Under the pieces are notes generated by a model, which was not told the origin of the DNA, did no database searches, and worked only from the letters and a program-made list of their open reading frames with translations. 24,558 nt of DNA from DSBG01 sp049975365 (lineage in GTDB: Bacteria > Desulfobacterota > Desulfomonilia > UBA1062). Every line of letters begins with the position of its first letter. Within the stretch, counting starts at the first letter, position 1. The stretch covers positions 1 to 24,558 of the forward strand of contig JBNGDS010000050.1 in the NCBI GenBank assembly GCA_049975365.1. The letters run 5' to 3'. The position numbers and the translations under genes were made by a program. Positions 16,467 to 24,069 of this stretch are shown one piece after another.

Positions 16467-17417
16467 TTACAGGGCTATGCGCAGTCTACCCTGAGACTTT
16501 GCCTTCCGGTAGTATCTTCTGCCGTATGCGTTCTGATATGCCCAGACAACCCTGAAGAGCAGGGGGAGTTTCGGAATCCAGAATGTTGTTGAGTGGGCCA
16601 GTGATGGCGTGACTCTCCCGATCGTAATGTCTGCAGCTATGACTCCTTCTCCTTCTTCCGCCTTCATCCGTGCGAGGATGACCCCTGTCCTGTCCACGAT
16701 CTGGGTTTCCCCGAGATAGGAGGAAGAATAGGGGGCCAGGGGCAGGAGCGGCATAGATGCCCTGAAGTCCCCTGCATGTGCGGCATGGATGACCGGGACC
16801 CCGAGCAGACGGGAAAAGGTTGCAGGGGTTGTAGACATCAGTTTTTTATTTTTCCTGTTATGCCAGTTCCAGAAATACACTGGTGGCCATCCGGACGGTA
16901 CGGTCCACCAGCACGACCCTCCAACAACGAGATCCACCTTACCCAGGAGCCTCTGAACTGTCCTGTTCCTGACGAATTCCCAGCACAATACCGCTCCCAT
17001 CGGACCAAGCGGGGTGTTCAGGATTCCATCATCGTCTCCGCCTATGTAGTAGCAGTTTTCCCACATGGTGGGCTGGTCCTTGTCGTGTGTGGCTGTTCTC
17101 CCGTCTGGCATGGCAAGGACAAATGTGTTGTAGACCTCTCCGTCTCGTGATGCCAAATATGAACCTCCCACATAGACCTGGTGAGCACGTGCCTTGCCTA
17201 CGAGCAGATCATATGCCTTCCCGACAAGGGGAAGAGATGCCTCGAGAAGTCTAGGATGAAAGGCGGCCGCGCTTGTGAAGAATTCGGGAAGTATAATGAT
17301 CTTTGCTCCCTTGGATGTTGCTTCTTCAATGAGTGTATCCGCCTTGAGAAGGTTTGCCTCGACATTCCCAAGTTCTGCCTTCATCTGAACAGCTGCCGCA
17401 GTGATCATCTCTGCCAT
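16467..17417 (-). CDS. Carbon-nitrogen hydrolase (nitrilase superfamily)
   Basis: The 316-residue protein would hydrolyse a non-peptide C-N bond (amide, carbamoyl or nitrile). The Glu-Lys-Cys triad is complete: E45 in ILPEFF, K113 in THDKDQPTMWE, and C145 in AVLCWEF. Relative to a 260-280-residue amidase it carries extra aromatic-rich sequence after the cysteine (SCWWTVPSGWPPVYFWNWHNRKN, about 163-185) and a basic C-terminal helix (WAYQNAYGRRYYRKAKSQGR). ATG 17417 is preceded by AGGAGGG at a good distance; the open frame to 17654 upstream is unlike the family and is not included. Substrate is unknown. The gene is divergent from the chemoreceptor with a 440-bp gap. Confidence 0.85.
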   Translation of the reverse strand: MAEMITAAAVQMKAELGNVEANLLKADTLIEEATSKGAKIIILPEFFTSAAAFHPRLLEASLPLVGKAYDLLVGKARAHQVYVGGSYLASRDGEVYNTFVLAMPDGRTATHDKDQPTMWENCYYIGGDDDGILNTPLGPMGAVLCWEFVRNRTVQRLLGKVDLVVGGSCWWTVPSGWPPVYFWNWHNRKNKKLMSTTPATFSRLLGVPVIHAAHAGDFRASMPLLPLAPYSSSYLGETQIVDRTGVILARMKAEEGEGVIAADITIGRVTPSLAHSTTFWIPKLPLLFRVVWAYQNAYGRRYYRKAKSQGRLRIAL

Positions 17418-17857
17418 GTCAGGACCCTCCTGGTGTATTATACAGATTGATAAAGGGAAGCGGAAAAATGTCCAGACCGCGAGTGAATTTTGTGATGACA
17501 CGAAAACGGGGAGTCGGCCGGGGAAGAGGCCTCTCGTGTATCGATGATTCATGTTTTTCGATGAGTGGATCGTTCTTGGATGTGTGTCCCTGTGCACCAG
17601 GAATTCCGTCACATAGAGGGGTTTGAGACATATCACACAGATACAGTGGTGCATGTGGACACGGAAAGAAGCATAAAGATTTGGAATGTGAATACCGATT
17701 CATTTCACACATGCGCTATGCTGAGTGTTCTGTGACGGGGAAGCCTGTGAAGGTTCGTTCCAGAGGCGTTCAGCAGCGACACCAGAAACTCTGTGTTCAG
17801 CACGAAAAGGGGAACAGGGTCGGATCACTGCTTCACATCACGTTGGAGGAAAATGGC
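17418..17857. other. Long divergent intergenic region between nitrilase and chemoreceptor genes
   Basis: In these 440 bp I see no credible gene, although open frames run through from both sides. The forward frame upstream of 17858 encodes no chemoreceptor-like sequence. A sigma-28-like promoter is the one recognisable signal (separate entry). No riboswitch consensus was recognised in the presumed leader at 17707-17857. Confidence 0.5.
17674..17699 (+). promoter_or_regulatory. Sigma-28 (FliA)-like promoter for the chemoreceptor gene
   Basis: TAAAGATT (TAAA at 17674-17677; consensus TAAAGTTT) is followed by a CCGAT core at 17695-17699 (consensus GCCGATAA). The spacing between TAAA and CCGAT is 17 bp, one longer than the enterobacterial 16. 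It precedes a chemotaxis gene, the usual target of FliA, with a leader of about 150 nt. Suggestive, not certain. Confidence 0.33.
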
Positions 17858-19525
17858 ATGAAACAAATCAAGATCAGCACGAAACTTGTCGCTCTGATTC
17901 TCAGCTGCATTGTGGGAATGATTGTTGTGATCACCATGATATGCTTTGTGAATTTCAATGCGGAGCTCAAGAGGATCGCGACTGAAAACCAGGAAACCAG
18001 GATCACAGTATTTTGGGATCTTCTCGAGGAAAAGGGACAAGAAATCCGGATCGTGGATGACAAACTCATGGTGGGAGACTATGTGATCAATGAAAATTAC
18101 GAGCTTCCCGACAAGGTGAAGGACCTTTGCGGAGGTACTGCAACGGTCTTTATGAGGGACGTGCGGGTCTCCACCAATGTCATGAAATCGGATGGAACGC
18201 GTGCAGTGGGCACAAAGCTGCAGGGGGCAGCCTACGATGCGATCTTCAAGGAAAACAGAAAGTTCCGGGGGGAGGCGATCATACTGGGAGAACCGTACTT
18301 CACTGCATATGATCCAATCAGAAACAAGGACGGCGAGATCATCGGCGTGCTCTACACCGGGATCAAGAGGAGCGAGTTCTTTGCCTCGTTCGACAGGCTC
18401 ACAGTACACATCATTGTCATTGCTGCAGTACTGGCTGTCCTGGTTGGAATCGGTGCACTTCTGCTACTCAGGAGTATGCTGACAAAACCCATCAACAACG
18501 TGGTAGACAGCCTGAAGAACATCGCTCGTGGTGAGGGAGATCTGACAAAGAGGCTCGATATTGTGCGGGGTGACGAACTCGGGATCCTTGCAGCACAGTT
18601 CAACCGCTTTATCGGGAATCTCGAAAAGATCATCACTGCCATCAAATCAACGGCAATCCATCTCGATACCGCCACACAGGAAGTAGCCGAAGGAGCCCAG
18701 GGACTCTCTCAGGCAACCCAGGAACAAGCATCTGCCATCGAGGAAGTTGCCGCCACGATCGAGGAGATGACCTCATCCATCAAGAATAATGCCATGCATG
18801 CGGATCAGGGGAAAATCAAGGCGAAGGAGATGGTGGCCATGGCCAGTGCCAGCGGGGAGGCGTCCCAGGATCTCATGAAGGCAATGGCGGACATCTCAGA
18901 AGCGTCCAAGAAGATCGGTGATATCATTGTCACGGTGAACGAGGTTGCCTTCCAGACAAACCTCCTTGCGCTCAATGCCGCAGTTGAAGCGGCACGAGCA
19001 GGTGAACACGGGAAAGGGTTTGCAGTGGTCGCCGACGAGGTGAGAGCCCTTGCCCAGAGGTCTGCTGATGCGGCCCGTCAGATCAAGGATCTCATAGAGG
19101 ATACCGTGGACAAGGTGAGGACTGGGGATGAGATCGTGAAGAGATCCGTTGAATCTCTTGATCAGATAATCATGCGCATCAACGAACTCTCCCAGACAAT
19201 GGAAGAGATTGCTGCCTCCTCTTCGGAACAGTCAACCGGGGTAGATGAGGTGAGCAGGGCCATTGCCCAGATCGACAGCTCTACTCAGCAGAATGCAACC
19301 ACGGTTGAAGAGCTTGCGAGCACCTCTGACACCCTCATGTCAGAGGCACGTGAGCTTGCATCCATTGTCGAGCGCTTCAAGGTGTCGGGATTTGTCGTGA
19401 AGCCCAACAGACAGCACACACACGCCGGTCCCCTACGGTCTGCCGCAACCCGAACCAGGAAACACCATGAGGAAAAGAGAAAGAATCCTGGGCCAGAATC
19501 TTTTGAGGGCTTTGAGGAGTTCTGA
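17858..19525 (+). CDS. Methyl-accepting chemotaxis protein with single Cache sensor domain
   Basis: The 555-residue transmembrane chemoreceptor signals to CheA/CheW. Parts in order: TM1 (about 10-31), periplasmic Cache domain (about 35-178, with TATVFMRD, GEAIILGEPYFTAYDPI and GEIIGVLYTGI), TM2 (about 181-207), HAMP (KPINNVVDSLKNIARGEGDLT onward, 210-262), then a long coiled signalling domain. The highly conserved hairpin EVAFQTNLLALNAAVEAA... AGEHGKGFAVVADEVRALAQRS is intact. After a flexible basic linker (about 508-545) the protein ends in GFEEF, resembling the CheR/CheB-docking pentapeptide (NWETF in E. coli). ATG 17858 follows GGAGG at a good distance. The ligand is not predictable; related Cache domains often bind small carboxylates. 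No other chemotaxis gene is in the window. Confidence 0.9.
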   Translation: MKQIKISTKLVALILSCIVGMIVVITMICFVNFNAELKRIATENQETRITVFWDLLEEKGQEIRIVDDKLMVGDYVINENYELPDKVKDLCGGTATVFMRDVRVSTNVMKSDGTRAVGTKLQGAAYDAIFKENRKFRGEAIILGEPYFTAYDPIRNKDGEIIGVLYTGIKRSEFFASFDRLTVHIIVIAAVLAVLVGIGALLLLRSMLTKPINNVVDSLKNIARGEGDLTKRLDIVRGDELGILAAQFNRFIGNLEKIITAIKSTAIHLDTATQEVAEGAQGLSQATQEQASAIEEVAATIEEMTSSIKNNAMHADQGKIKAKEMVAMASASGEASQDLMKAMADISEASKKIGDIIVTVNEVAFQTNLLALNAAVEAARAGEHGKGFAVVADEVRALAQRSADAARQIKDLIEDTVDKVRTGDEIVKRSVESLDQIIMRINELSQTMEEIAASSSEQSTGVDEVSRAIAQIDSSTQQNATTVEELASTSDTLMSEARELASIVERFKVSGFVVKPNRQHTHAGPLRSAATRTRKHHEEKRKNPGPESFEGFEEF

Positions 19526-19675
19526 AGGGTGGGGCAGGAGCAGCACCGACTATGGCTCCAGGACGAGGAAAAAAAGGGCTCACCAGAATTTTTCCAGATG
19601 CCTGAACCTCCACCCACGGCAACGATGACCGATGAGTTGGAAGGCAGGGAGTTTCTGAGAGCCCCTTGACTGTGG

Positions 19676-20044
19676 CTATGCGATCTTTCTGGTCTTTTTC
19701 TTCAGGCGGTTGATTCGGCGCCTCAGCAGATATGCCCGTTGTCTGTCATCCTTATCACGTGCAGCCTTTTTCTCTTTCTTGAGTTCCTTGATTTTTGCCT
19801 TCAAATCCTGTTTGGTGAGGGCAATCTTTACTGTGGCTTTCTTCTTTTTCTTTACAGGCTCTTCATCCACGATGCCTCGGGCCTGCTTGATAAAGGCGAG
19901 GAGCTGGTCTTTCTTCATATCGCTGACTGCGATCTCGGTGTGGTCGTGTGGGATCTCCTTGGCTACCTCCTTGAGCTCCTTGACGGTCATCTTGTCCAGG
20001 GGTTTCTCTTCCTTATGGTGAGATTTCTTGGTTTCTTCCGTCAT
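19676..20044 (-). CDS. Small basic protein with Rho_N/SAP-like domain
   Basis: The 122-residue, very lysine-rich protein appears to have two parts. Residues about 16-57 (DKMTVKELKEVAKEI, then VSDMKKDQLLAFIKQA) have the pattern of the Rho N-terminal/SAP-like three-helix module, which often precedes nucleic-acid binding. Residues about 65-122 are a KKKKK run, then a highly charged helix (LTKQDLKAKIKELKKEKKAA... RRRINRLKKKTRK). A nucleic-acid-associated role is therefore plausible but inferred. AAAGGAGGAG precedes ATG 20044, so translation is credible. It is downstream of the flavodiiron gene on the same strand, with a 189-bp gap holding its own candidate promoter. It is convergent with the chemoreceptor gene across 150 bp with no clear terminator. 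Confidence 0.72.
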   Translation of the reverse strand: MTEETKKSHHKEEKPLDKMTVKELKEVAKEIPHDHTEIAVSDMKKDQLLAFIKQARGIVDEEPVKKKKKATVKIALTKQDLKAKIKELKKEKKAARDKDDRQRAYLLRRRINRLKKKTRKIA

Positions 20045-20083
20045 GAACTATTCTCCTCCTTTGCTCGTAGTATCACATGAACC

Positions 20084-20153
20084 GGACTGATCAGAAGGGT
20101 AGTGCCGTCCGGACCCGGTTCCAGAGTATGACGCTATTTTATAGGACTGATCA
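20084..20153. repeat. Direct repeat GGACTGATCA, two copies
   Basis: GGACTGATCA occurs at 20084-20093 and 20144-20153, 60 bp apart in register. One copy lies in the leader of the small basic protein gene and the other next to its predicted -10 box. It also contains the palindrome TGATCA. Possible regulator half-sites; may be chance. Confidence 0.35.
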
Positions 20154-20164
20154 TTATTGAACAA
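20138..20164 (-). promoter_or_regulatory. Candidate promoter for the small basic protein gene
   Basis: On the reverse strand TTGTTC (20159-20164) and TATAAA (20138-20143) are separated by 15 bp. Transcription would start near 20131, about 87 nt before ATG 20044. The spacing is short, so confidence is low. Confidence 0.3.
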
Positions 20165-20233
20165 TACAAAATTCATTCCCTGCACAGGGGGGGTGTATTA
20201 CCCGGACGGCAGGGTGTGCTTCTCCAACACCTG

Positions 20234-21454
20234 TCATTTCTGATGAGCTGGGTTCTCAGGTTCAGAGAGCACATGTTCCGCCAGGGTTCTCCCGAGCAAG
20301 ACACACTCTTCGAGCTGTTCCGGCGATGCCGAGCAGTGCACCTCGATGACGGGCTCAACAAGGCTCCAGCGGGACTTGACTGCGAACTCCTTCAGACCTT
20401 TCACCGCCCCGCCGGACCACCCGTAGGTGCCGAAGATACCGAGCCCCCGGTTTCTCAGGGCTTTTTCTTCGAACAGTTCCACGAGCTGCCTCATCAGAGG
20501 GAACAGGCCCACTTCATACGTGCAGCTGCCCAGGATGATTCCCTTGTACCTCCATGCATCCCTGATGATATAGGAAGGATGGGATGTGGATACATCGTGC
20601 ATCCTGATCTGCCTGATGCCCCCCAAGCTTGCCCCCCTGGCAACTGCTTCGGCCATCTTGAGGGTATTCCCGTACATGGAGGCATATGCGATCACTACCC
20701 CCTGTTCTGCCAGGTAACGACTCCAGAGATCATACTTGCCGATCACGTATTCCGGGTGTGTTCTCCAGACGGGTCCATGCGTGGTGGCGAGGATATCAAT
20801 AGCAAGGTGGTTCAGCTTCTGGATTGCCTTCTGCACCATTGGCGAAAATTTTCCGATAATATTGGAAAAATATCGGAGGAGCTCGTTTTCATAGTACGAG
20901 ATCTCGAGTTCATCGTCGAAAACCCCGCCATCGAGGGTCCCGAATCCACCAAAGGCATCTCCAGAGAAGAGAACATGGCACTGTTCATCATAGGTCATCA
21001 TGGTCTCGGGCCAGTGGACCATGGGGGTGATGTGAAATGAGAGTCGGTGAGCACCAAGATCAAGGGTATCACCATCCTGAACCACCACGATGTCTTCGGA
21101 GATCTTGTAAAAACCCTTCAGGAGATCCGCGGTTTTCTTGTTCCCCACGATCTTCATCCGAGGAAACAGGGACTTGAGCACGGGTATCGCACCCGAGTGG
21201 TCAGGCTCGATGTGGTTGATGATCAGATAATCCACTGTTCTGCCGCTGGGAATGAGATGCAGGATCTTCTGCACGTAGGAATCCAGGTGGGTCTTCTTGA
21301 CCGTGTCCACGAGGGTGATCTTTTCGGATTGTATCAGATAGGCATTGTAGGAGATGCCTCGAGGCAGCGGCCAGATGGATTCGAAAAGATCGCTCTCTCG
21401 ATCATTGACCCCTGTCAGGAATATTCCCGAAGCTATTTCACAGATATCATACAC
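20234..21454 (-). CDS. fprA: FprA-type flavodiiron protein (A-type flavoprotein, O2/NO reductase)
   Basis: This 406-residue cytoplasmic enzyme would reduce O2 to water or NO to N2O, protecting anaerobes. The metallo-beta-lactamase-like N-terminal domain keeps all seven diiron ligands: H81, E83, D85 and H86 in NHIEPDH, H147 in MVHWPE, D166 in SGDAFG, H226 in TTHGPVW. The C-terminal flavodoxin domain (about 253-395) has the FMN-loop ASMYGNTLKMAEA and GTYGWSGGA. No rubredoxin or NADH-oxidoreductase domain is fused, so electrons must come from a separate rubredoxin or F420/NADH protein, none of which is in the window. The start is GTG 21454, right after AAGGAGGAGTCAC. It is last in a three-gene reverse operon, 43 nt after the glycerate kinase gene. 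Confidence 0.93.
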   Translation of the reverse strand: MYDICEIASGIFLTGVNDRESDLFESIWPLPRGISYNAYLIQSEKITLVDTVKKTHLDSYVQKILHLIPSGRTVDYLIINHIEPDHSGAIPVLKSLFPRMKIVGNKKTADLLKGFYKISEDIVVVQDGDTLDLGAHRLSFHITPMVHWPETMMTYDEQCHVLFSGDAFGGFGTLDGGVFDDELEISYYENELLRYFSNIIGKFSPMVQKAIQKLNHLAIDILATTHGPVWRTHPEYVIGKYDLWSRYLAEQGVVIAYASMYGNTLKMAEAVARGASLGGIRQIRMHDVSTSHPSYIIRDAWRYKGIILGSCTYEVGLFPLMRQLVELFEEKALRNRGLGIFGTYGWSGGAVKGLKEFAVKSRWSLVEPVIEVHCSASPEQLEECVLLGRTLAEHVLSEPENPAHQK

Positions 21455-21497
21455 GTGACTCCTCCTTTTTTTGTGAGGGGTATCGCCGGGCCGGCTG

Positions 21498-22841
21498 TCA
21501 TACCACAGCCAGCAGCTGAATGTCGCACACGTTTGTGTTTGTAGGCCCGGTCATGAGTAAGTTTCCCGTCTTTTCGAAAAGGTGGTAGGAATCATTGTTG
21601 TCCAGGAATTCCTGCACAGAGAGCCCGAGATCCTCGACCTTGTATACGAGATCAGCTGTCATATATGCACCCGCCGCATCCGTGGGGCCGTCGTTGCCGT
21701 CGGTGCCTCCTGAGAGAAAGGCAATGTTCTCACAGGATGGGTAGTTCTCGAGCATGTCGATCAGAAAGGCCAGCACCATTTCCTGGTTCCTGCCTCCTTT
21801 GCCTGTTCCCCTGATGGTCACCGTTGTTTCCCCGCCGGCGATGAGCAATGCCGGTTTCGTGAAGTCACACATCTCCTGGTCGACGTCTCTGGCCAGTGCT
21901 GTGAAGAACCTGGCGATTTCCCTTGCTTCCCCGGTCAGAGATGACGTGAGGATGTACGGATTGTACCCGAGGCCCTGCGCATGGGATCGTGCCGCTCTGC
22001 ATGCGGCGAGATTATTGCCCAGCAGGATATTCGAGACCTTGCTGAAGACAGGGTCACCCTGCTTCGGCGTATCCGCTACAGATCCTGCGATACCCCGCGA
22101 GATGAGATCAGAGATTGACGGTGGAATTTTCTCTTCTATCCTGTATTTCTTCAGGATTGACTGCGCCTGGGCAAAGGTTGTGTCATCGGGAACCGTTATG
22201 CCGGATGCAATGGTGTCGAGCCTGTCACCGACGACATCGGAAAGAATGATATTGATCATCCTTGCCGGGTAGGAGATTCTCGCGAAGTGTCCGCCCTTTA
22301 CCTGAGAGATATGCTTCCTCAGGCAATTGATTTCCTTGATATCAGCACCGCTCTCGAGGAGGATCCTTGTGAGGGACTGGATATCTTCGAGGGAGATACC
22401 CTTCTGGGGGAGGGTGAAGAGGGCTGAGCCTCCCCCAGAAACAAGGTTGATGATCAGGGTGTTTTCGTTCGCTTCCGAGGCAATCTGATAGAGAATCTGC
22501 GCACCGCCAACGCTGTTCTTGTCCGGGATAGGGTGAGCAGCCTCAGTGACGTGGATTCTGGAGAGGTTTTCCCCGTGTCCATACTTGGTAATGACCATGC
22601 CTTCGGATATCTTATCCCCGAAGATATCCTCCATGGCCATGCCCATCTTTGCAGAGGCCTTCCCGATACCCAGGACAATGATTCTGCTGTAGTGACCCAA
22701 GTCCTCTTCCGCTATCTTTCCCTCTTCTTGGATAACCAGAGAATTTCCCCTGATACTAATATTCTCTACGATCATCTTGTATGGGTCTACCCTCTCGAGT
22801 GCCGTGAGGAAGATCTCCTCGAGATCCTTTGCCAGATTCAT
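21498..22841 (-). CDS. gckA: Glycerate 2-kinase (GckA/TtuD, MOFRL family)
   Basis: The enzyme phosphorylates D-glycerate to 2-phosphoglycerate with ATP, feeding glycolysis. The 447 residues are a full-length class II glycerate kinase: GIGKAS with K61 (58-63), HPIPDKNSVGGA (103-114), NLVSGGGSALF (132-142), the sequence around LRKHISQVKGG, and the C-terminal MOFRL portion with GGETTVTIRGTGKGGRNQE and SGGTDGNDGPTDAAGA. GGAAGGAGCAGGT precedes ATG 22841. It lies 14 nt downstream of the TPR gene and 43 nt upstream of fprA, so these three are probably one transcript. A decayed GntP-type permease remnant lies just upstream of the operon; such permeases often carry gluconate- or glycerate-like acids. 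Confidence 0.92.
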   Translation of the reverse strand: MNLAKDLEEIFLTALERVDPYKMIVENISIRGNSLVIQEEGKIAEEDLGHYSRIIVLGIGKASAKMGMAMEDIFGDKISEGMVITKYGHGENLSRIHVTEAAHPIPDKNSVGGAQILYQIASEANENTLIINLVSGGGSALFTLPQKGISLEDIQSLTRILLESGADIKEINCLRKHISQVKGGHFARISYPARMINIILSDVVGDRLDTIASGITVPDDTTFAQAQSILKKYRIEEKIPPSISDLISRGIAGSVADTPKQGDPVFSKVSNILLGNNLAACRAARSHAQGLGYNPYILTSSLTGEAREIARFFTALARDVDQEMCDFTKPALLIAGGETTVTIRGTGKGGRNQEMVLAFLIDMLENYPSCENIAFLSGGTDGNDGPTDAAGAYMTADLVYKVEDLGLSVQEFLDNNDSYHLFEKTGNLLMTGPTNTNVCDIQLLAVV

Positions 22842-22855
22842 ACCTGCTCCTTCCT

Positions 22856-23521
22856 TCAGGTTTTCTTTGAAGAATTCCGGTGCTGGTAAAAGAGAGTCCG
22901 TTCGAAATTCTTCCTGATAATCGGCAGATCGGAGTACGTGAGGGCCTGTTCGAAATACTCCCTGGCCTGTGCATAATCCTTCTCATAATTCAGTGCGATC
23001 ACCCCGAGATTGTTGTAGATCATGGGGTTGGCATCATCGTGTTTCAGGGCCTCGAGGAAGAGATGCTGCGCCTTCTCCCAGCTCCCTGCATTCAGCAGAT
23101 CAACACCCTTCTCGAATGTGGCATACCCTGTGAGCATTCTTTCATACTGCGAGGGATCCCGTGCAGTGGAGATCTTTTTCCTGATCACACGGGCCGCCTT
23201 CTCGTCAACGCAGTGCTCAAGTGCCATTTTCAGGTAGGTAAGTGCCTTGGTCCGATTTTTGCTCAAGTAGTAGAGCTCCCCCAGAGTGACCAGGACCTCG
23301 TAGCGCTCCCCGGATATCTCCAACTCTCGAATGAGATGAATCTGGGCCTCGCTGTACTGCTTCAACCCGATCAGGCTTACTGCATAGTTGTAGTGTACAC
23401 CACGTTCGGTGGGGAACGCTTCCATGATCTTCCTGAAATACTGCATGGCCTTTTCGTAATCCTGGACGCCCAATGCGTTCAGGGCCTGTCGTTCGTAGAA
23501 CTTTTTCATGATGAGAAACAT
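22856..23521 (-). CDS. TPR-repeat protein
   Basis: The 221-residue soluble protein is built of tetratricopeptide repeats. They are visible at about residues 11-44 (ALNALGVQDYEKAMQYFRKI), 45-78 (YNYAVSLIGLKQYSEAQIHL), 79-112 (VLVTLGELYYLSKNRTKALTYL), about 136-170 (FEKGVDLLNAGSWEKAQHLF) and about 171-205 (IYNNLGVIALNYEKDYAQAREYF). TPRs mediate protein-protein contacts; the partner is unknown. ATG 23521 has an AAAGGGAA site and lies downstream of the predicted promoter, whereas the in-frame ATG at 23575 would lie upstream of the predicted transcript start. A further in-frame ATG at 23509 lacks a ribosome-binding site. It is first in the operon with glycerate kinase and fprA. Confidence 0.85.
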   Translation of the reverse strand: MFLIMKKFYERQALNALGVQDYEKAMQYFRKIMEAFPTERGVHYNYAVSLIGLKQYSEAQIHLIRELEISGERYEVLVTLGELYYLSKNRTKALTYLKMALEHCVDEKAARVIRKKISTARDPSQYERMLTGYATFEKGVDLLNAGSWEKAQHLFLEALKHDDANPMIYNNLGVIALNYEKDYAQAREYFEQALTYSDLPIIRKNFERTLFYQHRNSSKKT

Positions 23522-23561
23522 TGAGATTCCCTTTCCCGAGAAACATCCTGATGAGAGACGC

Positions 23562-23591
23562 AGTATACCATCCATTGTCCTCAGTATGCAA
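23562..23591 (-). promoter_or_regulatory. Candidate promoter of the TPR-gckA-fprA operon
   Basis: On the reverse strand TTGCAT (23586-23591) and TATACT (23562-23567) are spaced by 18 bp. Transcription would start near 23555, about 34 nt before ATG 23521. The -10 is good (5 of 6); the -35 is weak. Confidence 0.42.
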
Positions 23592-23616
23592 ATACACCTC
23601 GTGGTGGTTCATGAAT

Positions 23617-23639
23617 GGGGGAGAACGTTCTTCTCCCCC
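23617..23639 (-). terminator. Strong GC-rich hairpin after the GntP remnant
   Basis: GGGGGAGAA at 23617-23625 and TTCTCCCCC at 23631-23639 are perfect complements around a 5-nt loop. The hairpin begins 22 nt downstream of the remnant's stop codon on the reverse strand, the position of a terminator, but no U-run follows. It would separate the remnant from the TPR operon promoter. Confidence 0.5.
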
Positions 23640-23661
23640 GCAGGGTCCTTCCCGTTGGTTA

Positions 23662-23851
23662 TCAGATGAAGAGCGAGATGATCGCGACAGCAATCATCGC
23701 CGCGATGCCCTCCACCAGAGTAGCCGAGGTGTATACCCGGTATGTGACCGGCACTTCCATATGAGAACTGCGAGAGGACCCAGAAGTAGGAGTCATTGGC
23801 GTGTGATACAGTCATGGACCCTGCACCGATGGCAATCGCCATCACTGCCAT
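23662..23851 (-). pseudogene. gntP: 3' remnant of a GntP-family (gluconate/glycerate-type) permease, frameshifted
   Basis: Reading from 23851, the residues MAVMAIAIGAGSMTVSHAND then SYFWVLSQFS match the conserved C-terminal part of GntP permeases. The frame then breaks near 23762. In another frame it resumes with MEVPVTYRVYTSATLVEG and a hydrophobic tail ending ISLFI at the stop 23662-23664, the expected end of the family. The net shift is consistent with loss of two bases or gain of one between SQFS and MEV. Upstream of 23851 no frame on this strand shows further permease sequence, so the other roughly 85 percent is gone. A GAGGAG sits just before ATG 23851, and TTGACT-16-TATATC (23941-23968, reverse) lies upstream, so a short nonfunctional peptide might still be made. 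Position beside glycerate kinase suggests it once served that pathway. Confidence 0.78.
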
Positions 23852-24069
23852 GGATTTTCTCCTCTTTATCACGGCACATGTGTGTTCAGTGCATTGAAAG
23901 ATGTGCACAATCAAAATGAAACAGTCGTTCTTAACTGTAAGATATACGACTGGAAAAATTAGAGTCAAGGGTACAGGTTTCATGTGGTCTGCTCTTCAAT
24001 GGGCCGTTCACCTCCGTAGATACCGTTCTGGGAGAATGGACCCTGATGGATGGGTGTGGTCGAGATACA

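Noticed and set aside
17437..17465. Perfect TATAAT on the reverse strand upstream of the nitrilase gene
   Set aside because: The start point it implies would fall inside the AGGAGGG ribosome-binding site, leaving almost no leader, and there is no credible -35 box at 16-18 bp.
17418..17654. N-terminal extension of the nitrilase frame
   Set aside because: Family similarity begins at the residues just after ATG 17417, which has an AGGAGGG site; the extension is compositionally unlike the family.
17681..17857. N-terminal extension of the chemoreceptor frame
   Set aside because: TM1 starts a few residues after ATG 17858, which has GGAGG; the 59 upstream residues do not resemble a receptor.
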